Positions 35,661 to 46,493 of a DNA stretch of 64,000 nt are shown piece by piece. The DNA is from Zygnema cylindricum (Eukaryota; Streptophyta; Zygnematophyceae; Zygnematales; Zygnemataceae): the NCBI GenBank assembly GCA_037447655.1, contig JBBHKE010002640.1, positions 732,696 to 796,695 of the forward strand. Direction: 5' to 3'. A program made the position numbers and the translations under genes. Under the pieces are notes generated by a model. The model had not been told where the DNA came from. It was given only the letters and a program-made list of their open reading frames with translations, and did no database searches. Position 1 is the stretch's first letter. Each line of letters opens with the position of its first letter.

Positions 35661-36715
35661 AACTGGCTGTGCTTTTATCTGTACGGTCCGTACATATATC
35701 GTCAATAGTTATCGATATTGGTGTTATCGCCAATAATAACCGATAAATTCGGTTATTTATCGGCGATAACACCGATAACGATATATCGTACCAATATATC
35801 GATTATCGCCTGCCCGAAAAAAAGGCTCATATCAGTTATCGACAAATCCTTACCGATACACAACACTAGTATTTGCTAAAAACTGAAAATACAACGTTGA
35901 GTTTAATACTCTACCAGAATAATGACACGTTTTTGTCGCCCCGTATTTTTTGGCATATGATCAGAAAACGATGTTGAGATAATTTTTTTTACTTTGATTT
36001 GTTTAGCTGGTGATGACACATATCGTTCGTAAGAAAAATTCGAGGTTATAACCGTGTAACATGAGAAAGTTTCCGTCATTATCCTAATTTCGATTCATGG
36101 TGCAGTTCTGAAGGGATGACGCAATATTGCATATTGACTATAGTGCAAAGGTCGCAAAAGTCGAAATTTTAGATAACTGAACCCGACCTTTTTTTTTTTT
36201 TCAAAATCTGAGTACCCGATGCCCGACCAGATTATGTCACGCTCCAAAATTGTTAACCGTTACCCGAAACGCGTTTACAAAAAAAAAGGTTAACCGAAAC
36301 TCAATTTCTCGCGACTACCCGTACCAGAATAAGTACAGAATTAGTGGCACATCTCCCTTATACCTTCCACGATACCAAAAGTACAAAATACAATAATTTT
36401 GGATACTATTGACAGTACAAAACCTTCAATTTTTCTCGTTTTTTGCTTAGCCAACCGTAACCGATTTTTTTTTTTTTTCGTGAACACTACACTGTGTATC
36501 GCTATTATTGTTAATAAATTGTTCGCCACTTATAACATATTTTTTCTGTACACACTTAACCAATTTTCAATTTGAGACCGCCAATCATGAGCTGAGAATT
36601 TTACTTCTCCATCGTAACTGTGAGATCCATAATCCGACATATGTGTACGGAAAAAATATGTGATAAGCGGTGAAAAAATCATTAACACTACAGTAATAGC
36701 CATTCGCGGTTTACT
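35661..36715. other. Noncoding spacer between elements E and F
   Basis: AT-rich with poly(T) runs and no supported gene. The one clear structure is the long palindrome at 35711-35782. Confidence 0.6.
35711..35782. repeat. Long imperfect palindrome
   Basis: Arms of about 33 bases around a TAAAT centre. GTGTTATCGCC and GGCGATAACAC pair perfectly, and the inner ATAACCGA and TCGGTTAT also pair. The outer arms have a few mismatches. It could be a hairpin or the remnant of a small foldback element. Confidence 0.8.
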
Positions 36716-36720
36716 GTTAG

Positions 36721-37590
36721 TGTTGTTTTTCAGAAAGTTTTAGTCCTCTCTATGCCTCAGCTGTGAGGGAGAGAGAGTTGTTCAGGACTTAAGTTATTTT
36801 TGGTTGAGTTCGTTTCAGCACTTACCAAAATTAGTGTGACAGTGAAGTTGGGAGTTCACGGTTCATTCACACTTGGGACACGCGTCGTCACTTGAGAGAA
36901 ATGCGTGAGTATGTCCTCCGTGGACGTACGGAAATTCGGCAGGACCACGGGAATTCGTGAAGTCAATTCTACGGTCCCAAATCCTCTAATCGGACGGTTG
37001 ACAGCCGGCGCCAACAAATACTGACGAGGCGTGACTAGATCACTATCGGCGAGACTGGATCACTATCACTTTACGTTGTCTGAACTTCGGTGTAAATATT
37101 TGGTAGAACAGAATTTTGTATGTAGTGAATTAGTTGTTTAGTGTTGAGAATGTGGTTTATGACATACCTTTAGTACACAGGTATACTCACAGTATTTGTT
37201 GTGTTAGAATGTTAGATGTACGGCTGGAATGCCTCCGTACAGCTTAGTGTAGTTTCGGTGTATAGAAGTAGGACTTAGTGAATTTGATTCATTAGGAACA
37301 AATGATATGAAAACTGTACACTTAGTTTTATGTAATTTCATTTCTTCATATCTCACAGATCTGTGAGCAGAATTCACTGAAATTTTGTGTGTGCGTTCCT
37401 TTGTATGTTATCTACACTGTGGTAAATTTTCAGAACCCTAAAAAACCCGTTTTTCTGAAAGTTATAGTCTGTCAAAGTTGTTGTTGAGCCATCGGTATTT
37501 GTGGAAGCTTCCTCTTTTGATTTGTTATACGATGACTACTGCTGCATCTTCTTCTTCATCTTCAGTGCCGGCAGTTGTCTCAGAACAACA
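36721..37590 (+). repeat. 5' LTR of element F
   Basis: TGTTGTTTTTCAG to TCAGAACAACA, 870 bp. The gag ATG at 37532 leaves 59 coding bases inside the LTR. Confidence 0.95.
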
Positions 37591-38400
37591 GGTCACGGGC
37601 CCGCCTTCACGAATTCCGGTCTTTGATGGACGGGAATATCTGTATTGGGCAGATTTGGTTAAGTCTTACTTCAAGCAAGTGGAACTTATTGATGTGTTAA
37701 ATGGATCACTGGCAGAATCTGATGCCAGCTTTGATCAGAAAAATGACCAGGCTTTGCATTTAGTAAAAGCTTATGATATCAAAAGAATTGCATAAGACAT
37801 ATATTAATGTTACAAAGGCATCAGAATTGTGGGATGCATTGAAATCTTCTTATGTTAAAGCTAGTGACCAGCATGAGATTATAACTGCTGGTCAGATCTA
37901 TGAGTATAAGTACACAGGTGATAGCATGGTGGAATACACTAATCGGTTTCGAATGTTACTGTCAGAAAATGCATGTTTTGGGGGGACTTTCTCCCCTTAT
38001 CATCAGGCCATGATTCTCCTAAAGGGGCTTCCTAATGAATATAAAGGAGCCTCAGATGAAATGAAAAAATTGTCTAAACCTCTTTGGAATTTGCAAACAG
38101 CTATAGAGTTTATCTTGGCAGAAGAGGCTACTCAGACAGTTTTAGGATTTGGAAAACAAGCTGTAGCATTTACGGCTCAGTTTCAGAGAGAAAGTAGATA
38201 TCAAGGGAATCAGTTTAATCCTCGGTTTGAGAAATGTGTTTATTGCTATACTGATGGTCACTCCTTCAGAGCTTGTCCTTTGTATATAAAAGCTCTTGAA
38301 ACAGGTACCTTTCGGAAAGGATGGAGACACCGCGGACCTCCCATTTCCGAAAAACCTCCGAATAAAATTGTTGCATTTTCGCGGAGGATACGGAATTGAA
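37532..38400 (+). pseudogene. Element F Gag
   Basis: Gag starts in the LTR with a Ser-rich run (MTTAASSSSSSVPAVVSEQQ). It crosses the LTR end into VTGPPSRIPVFDGREYLYW, and a frame change comes at about 37785. An upstream in-frame ATG at 37478 exists, but 37532 matches the start in element E. The second part holds the Gag core (YEYKYTGDSMVEYTNRF, GLPNEYKGASDEM) and the zinc knuckle CVYCYTDGHSFRAC. A TGA at 38397 ends the frame. Confidence 0.88.
37591..37605 (+). promoter_or_regulatory. Primer-binding site of element F, internal tRNA-iMet type
   Basis: GGTCACGGGCCCGCC directly after the LTR. It matches 12 of 15 bases of GGTTATGGGCCCACC, the complement of the plant initiator tRNA-Met anticodon arm. 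All three differences are transitions. Confidence 0.65.
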
Positions 38401-40155
38401 GAAGAAAACAACCGAGGAAACGACACCTGATGTGCTCAGTTTTCCAAAAACTGATGACAAAGAGTTCTTCGCTCTTGCCAAACTCGACATGATGGAAGGG
38501 AAAAAGGACCTCGGATGGATAATGGATTCGGAAGCTCTTCACACATGTGCTGGAACAAGTCTTGGTTTAACGAGATGTCTTCTATTCCTTTACGTCAGAT
38601 CTTTTATGCTTATGGCTATGCCGTTGAATCAAATGCAAAAGGAAACATAGATCTGGATTGTGTGATAGATGGACAGGTTGTTAAGAGAACTTTGTATGAT
38701 GTCTTGTATGTTCCAAAGTTTAAGAAAAATCTGTTTTCTACGTCTGTAGCTGAAAGCAAAGGCTTTGAGGTTCTCCAAAAAAATGGCAAGAAAATAGTGA
38801 GCAAGAATAGAAGAGTAGCTCTAGTAGGAACTAGAGGCCCAAACTTTTTGTACCGCATGGACCTGGCTAATAAAATTGATTTTGCGTACTCCAGTGTCCT
38901 ATGTGATAATGTTTTGTGGCATAAAAGACTTGGTCATGTGCATCATGAGAGACTTACTAAGATGATAAAGCATGACATGATAGAGGGAGTCAAGCTTGGT
39001 CAACAAGAGTCTCATGTGTGTGATGGTTGTGCTCTCGGAAAGCTTCACAAGCTTCCCATATCACAAGTTTCTGATCACCGAGCCACAGATGTTCTTGGTA
39101 TTATTCACTCTGATGTTTTCGGCCCTTCTAAAGTTCCCTCTCTGGGTGGCAGCCGCTTCTTTGTCACCTTTACAGACGATTACTCCCGGTATAGTCGCAT
39201 ATACTTTATGAAGGAGAAGAGAGAAGTCTTCACTCACTTTAAGCACTACAAAATCTGGGCGGAGAAACTTCACGGCAAATCTATTCTTGCTTTGCGGACG
39301 GATAATGGTGGAGAGTATGTATCTCATGCTTTTGCTGGTTTTTTGAAAGAAAATGGAATCTCTCGTGAATTTACTGTTCCGTACACACCACAACAAAATG
39401 GTGTTGCCGAGAGACTTAATCGGACTTTGACTGAATGTGTTCGATCTATGATGGCCGATAAAGAGGTGGATCCAAAGTTTTGGGGGGAAGCTTTTCATTG
39501 TGCTTCCTACATCAGAAATAGAGTGGAAACCCAGGCTGTTAGGGGTAAGACACCTTATGAAGTTTGGACAGGCAAAAAGCCAAATGCTAGTCATTTTAGA
39601 GTTTTTGGTAGCAAATGTTTTATCTTGGATAATCTTCCTAATTGGAAGCTTAGTCCAAAATCTATACCTAGCGTCTTTTTAGGCTATGATGATGAATCTG
39701 CATGTTATAGAGTGTATAATCCTCACAGAGGATGTCTTCAAACAGCCAGGAATATTCAGATTAAAGAAGAAAGTCAATCTGATAACGTTTTTAGCATAGA
39801 TGCAGCTGAAAGGAAAGAGAAAATACAGAGTATATCATTCTTGAGCAGGTACCTTTTACTCCATCCTCTTCTACTTCTTCTACCTCTCTCCCAAATGCCT
39901 CTGGGCCGTCTAATACTCCTTCTGGAGCTGCTCCTTCTGTCGATGCTCCTCCGAATACACGCCTTTTGCGGCAATCCAGGGAACCAACCGTTCCCGCGTC
40001 AGATTTTCCGGGGGGAAGTAGGCAAAGTAGCCGCCTTCGAGGCGACCGAGTTGAGAGTGCTTTTTCTGCAAGCACAGGGGAGCCGCTTACTATTCATGAA
40101 GCTTTTTCCGTTCCTCAAAAGGATCATTGGATCTCAGCTGCAAATGAAGAGATAA
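38397..40155 (+). pseudogene. Element F protease and integrase
   Basis: The protease active site is disrupted: after WIMDS, in GGATTCGGAAGC, one base is missing at about 38530 and the frame shifts inside DSG. From 38515 the frame is open through the rest of protease and all of integrase. The zinc region is VLWHKRLGHVHHERL and CDGCALGK. The core is HSDVFGPSKV, RTDNGGEYVS and QQNGVAERLN, so the DDE triad is complete. The C-terminal part (SHFRVFGSKCF) is followed by a frame change near 39840, so the linker reads in another frame up to FPGGSRQSSRL (about 40005). Confidence 0.9.
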
Positions 40156-41657
40156 AGTCAATTATGGAAGCCCAAACTTCGGAACTTGTGGAGCTCCCAC
40201 CGAACAGGAAAGCTATCGGTTGTAAGTGGGTCTTCAAATTAAAATTGAATCCTGATAATACAATTGAGAGATATAAAGCTAGACTGGTTGCTAAGGGATT
40301 TAGCCAAAAGGAAGGAATTGACTATGAAGAGACCTTCTCTCCTGTGGTTCGCTTTCCTACTGTTAGAGTTTTGCTATCTCTTGCTGCAATAGAGGATATG
40401 GAATTGCATCAGATGGATGTTAAGACAGCTTTCTTGCATGGTGATTTGAGGAAGTAATTTATATGAAGCAACCAGAAAAGTATGTAGAAAAAAGGGAAAG
40501 AAAATCTGGTCTGTAAACTGTTGAAGTCCCTTTATGGTCTTAAACAGGCTCCGAGGCAATGGAACCTGAAATTTGATGAGTTTTTAACCAATCTTGGCTT
40601 TACCAGGATCAGTTCAGATCACTCAGTCTATGTAATGCAAGGTGATGATAGAGTGATTTATGTGGCAGTTTATGTAGATGATTTGCTAGTGATTAGCAAA
40701 TCCATCAATGAGATTAATAAAATAAAATCAGCTTTGAATTCCCAGTTTGAAATGAAAGACTTGGGTGAGGCTAAGTATATTCTAGGAATTCAAGTAGAAA
40801 GAGACAGGAAACAGAAAATTATTTATTTAACTCAAAAGGAAGCAATCAAGAACATGTTAGAAAAGTTTGGCATGTTAGACGCAAAGGGGAGTGCCACTCC
40901 TATGGAATTCAGGCAGAAATTGGAGGGCAAGGAAACGGATGGTGGTGTTTTGGTTGATGATTTCTTAGATTCAGGGGAGGCAGATTCTATGTCCTCCATT
41001 CCTAACAGGCAGATTGTCGGAAGCCTCATTTATTTCATGAACTGTACTCGTCTTGACTTCTCAGCAGCGGTTGGAGCCTTGAGCCGAAGCCTGCAAAATC
41101 CAAGGAAGTCGGACTATGAGGCAGCAAAGAGAGTTCTTCGTTATCTTACAGGACCTCGAAATCTTAGACTCTCTCTCGGTGGAGGGGAAGTCAAAATTCA
41201 TACATGGAGCGATGCGAGCTACGGAGATATGCCCAGCCGACGCTCCACCACTGGATACATTTTGAAGATCGGAAGTGGAACGTGTTGTTGGAGCAGCAAA
41301 CTTCAGAAGGTAACAGCTCAGTCTACCATGGAGGCTGAGTACATGGCTGTCAGCTCGGCAGTTAAGGAGTTACTTTGGGTAAAGTCTCTTCTCCAAGAGC
41401 TTCTTTTTATGCAATCTGGACCACAGATAGTGTGGTGTGACAATCAGGCAGCAATCGCTATTGCATCTAATCTTAGTCAACACTTTAAGAGTAAGCACAT
41501 TGATATCAAGCTACATTTTGTAAGAGAAAAGGTGATGGGAAAAGTCCTGAAATTGAGTTATTTACCGGATGAGCAAATGGTGGCTGATATGATGACGAAA
41601 CCCTTACCTGCTCCCAAATTGAAGTTCTGTAGAGAGGCATGTGGACTGAGAGACTAG
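39966..41657 (+). pseudogene. Element F reverse transcriptase and RNase H
   Basis: Reverse transcriptase runs from CKWVFKLKLNPDNTIERY to TAFLHGDL, then a frame change at about 40447-40500. It resumes at SLYGLKQAPRQW and reaches YVDDLLVISKS (about 40670). RNase H is complete (TWSDASYGD, TMEAEYMA, WCDNQAA, HFKSKHIDI) and ends at CGLRD, 41657. The purine tract TTTAGGGGAG is just before the LTR. Confidence 0.92.
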
Positions 41658-41680
41658 CAGAGTCTAAAGCTTTAGGGGAG

Positions 41681-42550
41681 TGTTATTTTTAAGAAAGCTT
41701 TAGTCCTCTCTATGCCTCAGCTGTGAGGGAGAGAGAGTTGTTCAGGACTTAAGTTATTTTTGGTTGAGTTCGTTTCAGTACTTACCAAAATTAGTGTGAC
41801 AGTGAAGTTGGGAGTTCACGTTTCATTCACACTTGGGACACGGGTTGTCACTTGAGAGAAATGCGTGAGTATGTCCTCCGTGGACGTACAGAAATTCGGC
41901 AGGACCACGTGAATTCGTGAAGTCAATTCTACGGTCCCAAATCCTCTAATCGGACGGTTGACAGCCGGCGCCAACAAATACTGACGAGGCGTGACTAGAT
42001 CACTATCGGCGAGACTAGATCACTATCACTTTACGTTGTCTGAACTTCGGTGTAAATATTTGGTAGAACAGAATTTTGTATGTAGTGAATTAGTTGTTTA
42101 GTGTTGAGAATGTGGTTTATGACATACCTTCAGTACACAGGTATACTCACAGTATTTGTTGTGTTAGAATGTTAGATGTACGGCTGGAATGCCTCCGTAC
42201 AGCTTAGTGTAGTTTCGGTGTATAGAAGTAGGACTTAGTGAATTTGATTCATTAGGAACAAATGATATGAAAACTGTACACTTAGTTTTATGTAATTTCA
42301 TTTCTTCATATCTCACAGATCTGTGAGCAGAATTCACTGAAATTTTGTGTGTGTGTTCCTTTGTATGTTATCTACACTGTGGTAAATTTTCAGAACCCTA
42401 AAAAACCCGTTTTTCTGAAAGTTATAGTCTGTCAAAGTTGTTGTTCAGCCATCGGTATTTGTGGAAGCTTCCTCTTTTGATTTGTTATACGATGACTACT
42501 GCTGCATCTTCTTCTTCATCTTCAGTGCCAGCAGTTGTCTCAGAACAACA
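41681..42550 (+). repeat. 3' LTR of element F
   Basis: TGTTATTTTTAAG to CAGAACAACA, 870 bp, followed by the duplicated target GTTAG. It ends within the Gag start codons, which then run into non-element sequence. Confidence 0.95.
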
Positions 42551-42554
42551 GTTA

Positions 42555-43338
42555 GGGTGCGTCTCCATGTGTCTAAATAAGGGATTTTTCCTGTCGTTTA
42601 TCTGTAAAACTTAGAGCCATACTGCGTAAGTTTCAATTGTATAGAAAAATATAAAAAATAAAAATTGCATTTTGCGTCATCATCGAATTTAGAATGTACT
42701 AAATGTTGTCGTCTTGTATTTTTCAACCCACGGCCACACCAAAAAACGTCATCTTCAAAATTTTCTTTATAACACAGGGAAGATGTGTTTTAAAACAAAG
42801 TATTTTCAAAAACAAATAGGAACACGTATTCGCACGTGTAAATAATTTCAAACAAATTTCAAACGAATTCAAGCGACGACGAAAGGTTCAGTATTCGTTA
42901 TTTTTTGTCTGTTAGCGTCCATCAAAGTACACAATTTGTTTTTGTTTTGTCGCGTTTGTTCAGTACGGATTTTTCCATTCCACGGGTCTGAAAATTTCGA
43001 TGCCATTTGACGAAATCGTGAGAAATCTCTAACAGCGCCCCATCAAGTCCAACACGTCGCCTCTCTCACGCAGCCTCGAATTCTCCCCTTCACACCACTA
43101 TTTGCGGCGCCTCTCTCACGCAACCTCGCATTCTCTCCTTCACACCACTATTTGGTGTGTCATCGCAAATTGTACATTGTCGACATCCGTCACGGGCATT
43201 GTCGACGTATACAATCGTCACGCCTTTAAGTGACAACTTCGTTTGGTACACATAGGGGCACCCGAAAACCGGGTCCGTCGGATCTGCGCTAAAAAACAAA
43301 GTAAATTCTCTAAGTTTCAAGTACATGGAGACGCACCC
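42555..43338. mobile_element. Non-autonomous TIR transposon, copy 1
   Basis: A 784-bp element with perfect 16-bp terminal inverted repeats GGGTGCGTCTCCATGT and ACATGGAGACGCACCC. TTA precedes the left end, and the right flank is TAG. It has no coding capacity. The inside contains two tandem copies of about 50 bp (CTCTCTCACGCARCCTCG type) at 43060-43163. Two related copies lie at 43361-43560 and 60035-60514. TTA next to the ends is the target preference of PIF/Harbinger elements, so this is a candidate MITE of that group. Confidence 0.85.
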
Positions 43339-43360
43339 TAGTTTTAGTATGAAAAACTTA

Positions 43361-43560
43361 GGATATGTCGCTATGTACTTGTAACTTAGCGAACTTACTT
43401 TGTATTTTAGCGCAGATCCGCCAAACCCGGATTTTAGGTGTCCTTATGTAACTTGTTACTTAAGGGTGTGACGACTGTATACGTCGACAATGCGTGTGAC
43501 GGATGTCCGCTGTACAATTTGTGATGACGCATCAAATTGTTAAAAATTTATGTGGACGCT
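43361..43560. mobile_element. TIR transposon copy 2, partial and inverted
   Basis: It starts GGATATGTCGCTATGT, preceded by TTA, and runs in the opposite orientation to copy 1, so the two form a diverged inverted repeat centred near 43350. Shared blocks include TCTGCGCTAAAA, GCATTGTCGACGTATACA, GACATCCGTCAC and ACAAATTGTACA (given on the copy 1 strand). The far end is not recognisable. Confidence 0.75.
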
Positions 43561-44646
43561 GCATAACCTACCGTGACATTTGTAGACGAAAAGGTTATTG
43601 ACACTCTGCCCATGGAGCCCATGGAGGATGTCCATGGCTAACAGGGTGGCGTTTCCGATACCTTTCCTATACGATATGCTCATTGGCAATTTCCAAGCGC
43701 GAAAAATCTTTGTTCAACTTCATCCACAAGCTGCATAGTGAGGTAAGCTTCTAACGTGGCAACTCGCTCTTCGATTCCACGTTGGCATCAATGCTTCACA
43801 ATCTTTTTTCCCTCCCTCACTATCTCATTTTTTTTCCTGAATAACTCATTTTCCTCCTTCACAACCTCATATTTTTTCCACTCTATCTTATATTCCTCCC
43901 ACACTATCTCATCTTCCTCCCTCAAAATCTCCTCTTCTTCCCTCACAATCTTATCTTGATGGGAAACAAAGATGGTGTCAGAAAGACAACGAAAATTTTG
44001 TGAACTTGGTGAGAAAATTGGTCAACTGGATGTGAAGACAGACCCACGTGGAGCGGTGAGATTTTTTTAGAGAATATAGGCTCCGGCTTTAGTTGGTCTT
44101 GAGTGGCTCTTGGAGAAATTTCAAGTGGTCTTTGCAGGAGAAGCGGTACAGGTGGCACTTTTGGTCCATTAGGAGCAATTAGCGACAACTTTGGGGTCTC
44201 GAGAGCAATTGGCAATAATAGAATTTGTAGGAGCTTTACTGGCCATTCTGAAAGTGAGTTATTTTTTACCGTAGAGTTTCAGAAATGAATTTGACATTTT
44301 ATCAAATTTATAACTAAATTTGAATAGAACATTTCATCTACTCAGAGAGAGTTACACCTAGATTAGTTAGTGGAGATTACATTGCCAACCCTCTATTAGA
44401 GTTAGTAACTCTAATACAAGTGAGGGATTTTTGACCCAAAAGAGGCAACCAAGCTTTTTATGGGTTTTCAAAGGTTTTTGATGGCAAAACTACCATCAAA
44501 TGAACATTTTTCTTCCGACTATTGTGAACAAGTTTAGACTGTGAACAAGTTTAGACCGTGAACGACACAGGGCTTGTGGCGAAATTGAGAGCTTAGCACC
44601 ATTTTGCCCAAGTGAAGTCCAGCAAACAACGTTCAGTCGGGTATGT
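43561..44646. other. Spacer with a short CT-rich tandem repeat
   Basis: At about 43800-43965 a unit like CCTCCCTCACAATCTCATCTT of about 30 bp repeats five or six times. I see no supported gene or further known repeat in the remainder. Confidence 0.6.
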
Positions 44647-45088
44647 AAAGAAGTCATAATCATCTAAAACATTTGCAATTACTTTTGTAAAATTGCACAT
44701 ATGTATGCATAAATAACTGTATATATATGCACACATACATACATACATACATACATACATACACGAATACACACAATATATATATTCATACAAACATACA
44801 TATATATACATACTTAAATGTATTAATATGAATTTGAAACAGAGCACTAGAATATTCTGCTGAAATGTTTCTAAAGAAGTCATAATCATTTAAAACATTT
44901 GAAATTACTTTTGAAAAACTGCACATATGTCTGCATAAATAACTGTATATATATGCACACATACATACATACATACACGAATACACAAAATATGTATATT
45001 CATACAAACATACATATATATATATATACATACTTAAATGTATGAATATGAATTTGAAACAGAGCACTAGAATATTCTGCTGAAATGT
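44647..45088. repeat. Tandem duplication of about 220 bp with ACAT microsatellites
   Basis: The block starting AAAGAAGTCATAATCAT at 44647 recurs at 44873. Each copy has an (ACAT)n run (44732-44762 and 44960-44975), a TATATA run, and ends with AGAGCACTAGAATATTCTGC. That end is also the start of the neighbouring minisatellite unit. Confidence 0.88.
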
Positions 45089-46440
45089 GGGCTGACTTAA
45101 AATATACGGCTAAAATGTGGGTTGAACTTGTATAATTGTGATGAATGGTGGGCTGAACAATGTGGGATGAACTTGTAATATTCTGCTGAAAAGTGGACTG
45201 ACCTAAAATATACTCTTGTAATGTACGCTGACCTAAAATGAACTCTTGTAATGTGGGCTGGCCTAAAATGTACTGCTGAAATATGGGCAGAACTTGTAAT
45301 AAACTGCTGAAATATGGGTTGAACTTGTATTGTGGAGTTACCTAAAATATACCGCTGAAATGTTAGCTGAACTTGTAATATTCTGCTGAAATGTGGGCTG
45401 AACATGTAACTGAATGTGTAATATTCTGCTGAATATGGGCTGAACTTTAAATACTCTGCTGAAATGTGGGTTGAACTTTTAACTGACCTAGAATATTCCG
45501 CTGAAATGTGGGTTGAAGTTGTTATATTCTGCTGAAATGTGGGCTGAACTTCTAATGTGGGTTGACCTAAAATATATTGCTAAAATGTTGGCTGGACTTG
45601 TAATTTTTTGCTGAAATGTGGGCGGAACTTGTAATATAATGCTGAAATGTTGGCCGAAATTGTAATATTCTGCTAATATGTGGGTTGAACTTGTAATGTG
45701 TGGGCCGAAATTGTAATATTCTGCTAATATGTGGGTTGAACTTGTAATGTGTGGGCCAAACTTGTAATATTCTGCTTATATGTGGGTTGAACTTGTAATG
45801 TGGGCTGACCCATAATATACTGCTGAAATGTGGGCTAAACTTTAAATATTCTGCTGAAATGTGGTCTGAACTTGTAATATTCTTTTAAAATGGGGGCTGA
45901 ACATGTAATTGAACCTAGAATATTTTGTTGAAATGTGGGCTAAACCAGTAATATTTTGCTGAAATGTGGGCTAAACCAATAATATTCTGCTAAAATGTGG
46001 GTTGAATTTGAAATATTAAATGTGGGTTGAACATTGTGGGGTGAACTTGTTATATTATGCTGAAATGTGGGTTGAGCTTTAAATATTCTGTTGAAATATG
46101 AGTTGAACTTGTAATATTATGTTGAAATGTGGACTGAACATGTGACTGAACCTAGAATATTATGCTGAAAAGTGGCCTAAACCTAGAATATTATGCTAAA
46201 ATGTGGGTTGAACCTGTAATATTCTGCTGTTCTACTGAACTTGAAATATTATGCTGAAATGTGGGTTAAACTTTTAACTGACCTAGAGTATTTTGCTGAA
46301 ATGTGGGCTGAACTTGAAACTGAACCTAGAATATTCTGCTGAAATGTGGGCTGAACTTGTAACTAACCTAAAAAATACAGCTGAAATGTGGGCTTAACTT
46401 GTAACTGACCTAAAATATACAACTGAAATGTGGGTTGAAC
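45070..46440. repeat. Minisatellite, about 31-bp unit, roughly 40 degenerate copies
   Basis: Degenerate copies of TGTAATATTCTGCTGAAATG plus TGGGCTGAACT fill about 1.37 kb. Some copies carry CTGACCTAAAATATAC variants, giving longer units. The array ends about 55 bp before the first transposase-related coding stretch, so it may be subterminal repeat sequence of that transposon. Confidence 0.88.
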
Positions 46441-46493
46441 ACATCATCCCCTACTCTCCTATCCCATATATTCAGTCCCTCTTTGACATTTGA

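Larger units (their letters stand above)
36721..42550 (+). mobile_element. Ty1/copia element F, full length with exact target duplication
   Basis: A 5.83-kb element with two 870-bp LTRs (36721-37590 and 41681-42550) that differ at about 14 sites by eye. The 5-bp duplication GTTAG flanks it at 36716-36720 and 42551-42555. This fixes the LTR ends, so the LTR really does end at GAACAACA within gag. It is the youngest-looking element here, although its frames are already broken. It inserted at the edge of a TIR element (42555-43338). Confidence 0.95.

Noticed and set aside
44103-44288. Gly/Ser-rich 61-residue open stretch
   Set aside because: Short, with no recognisable motif or neighbours. I cannot support it as a gene.
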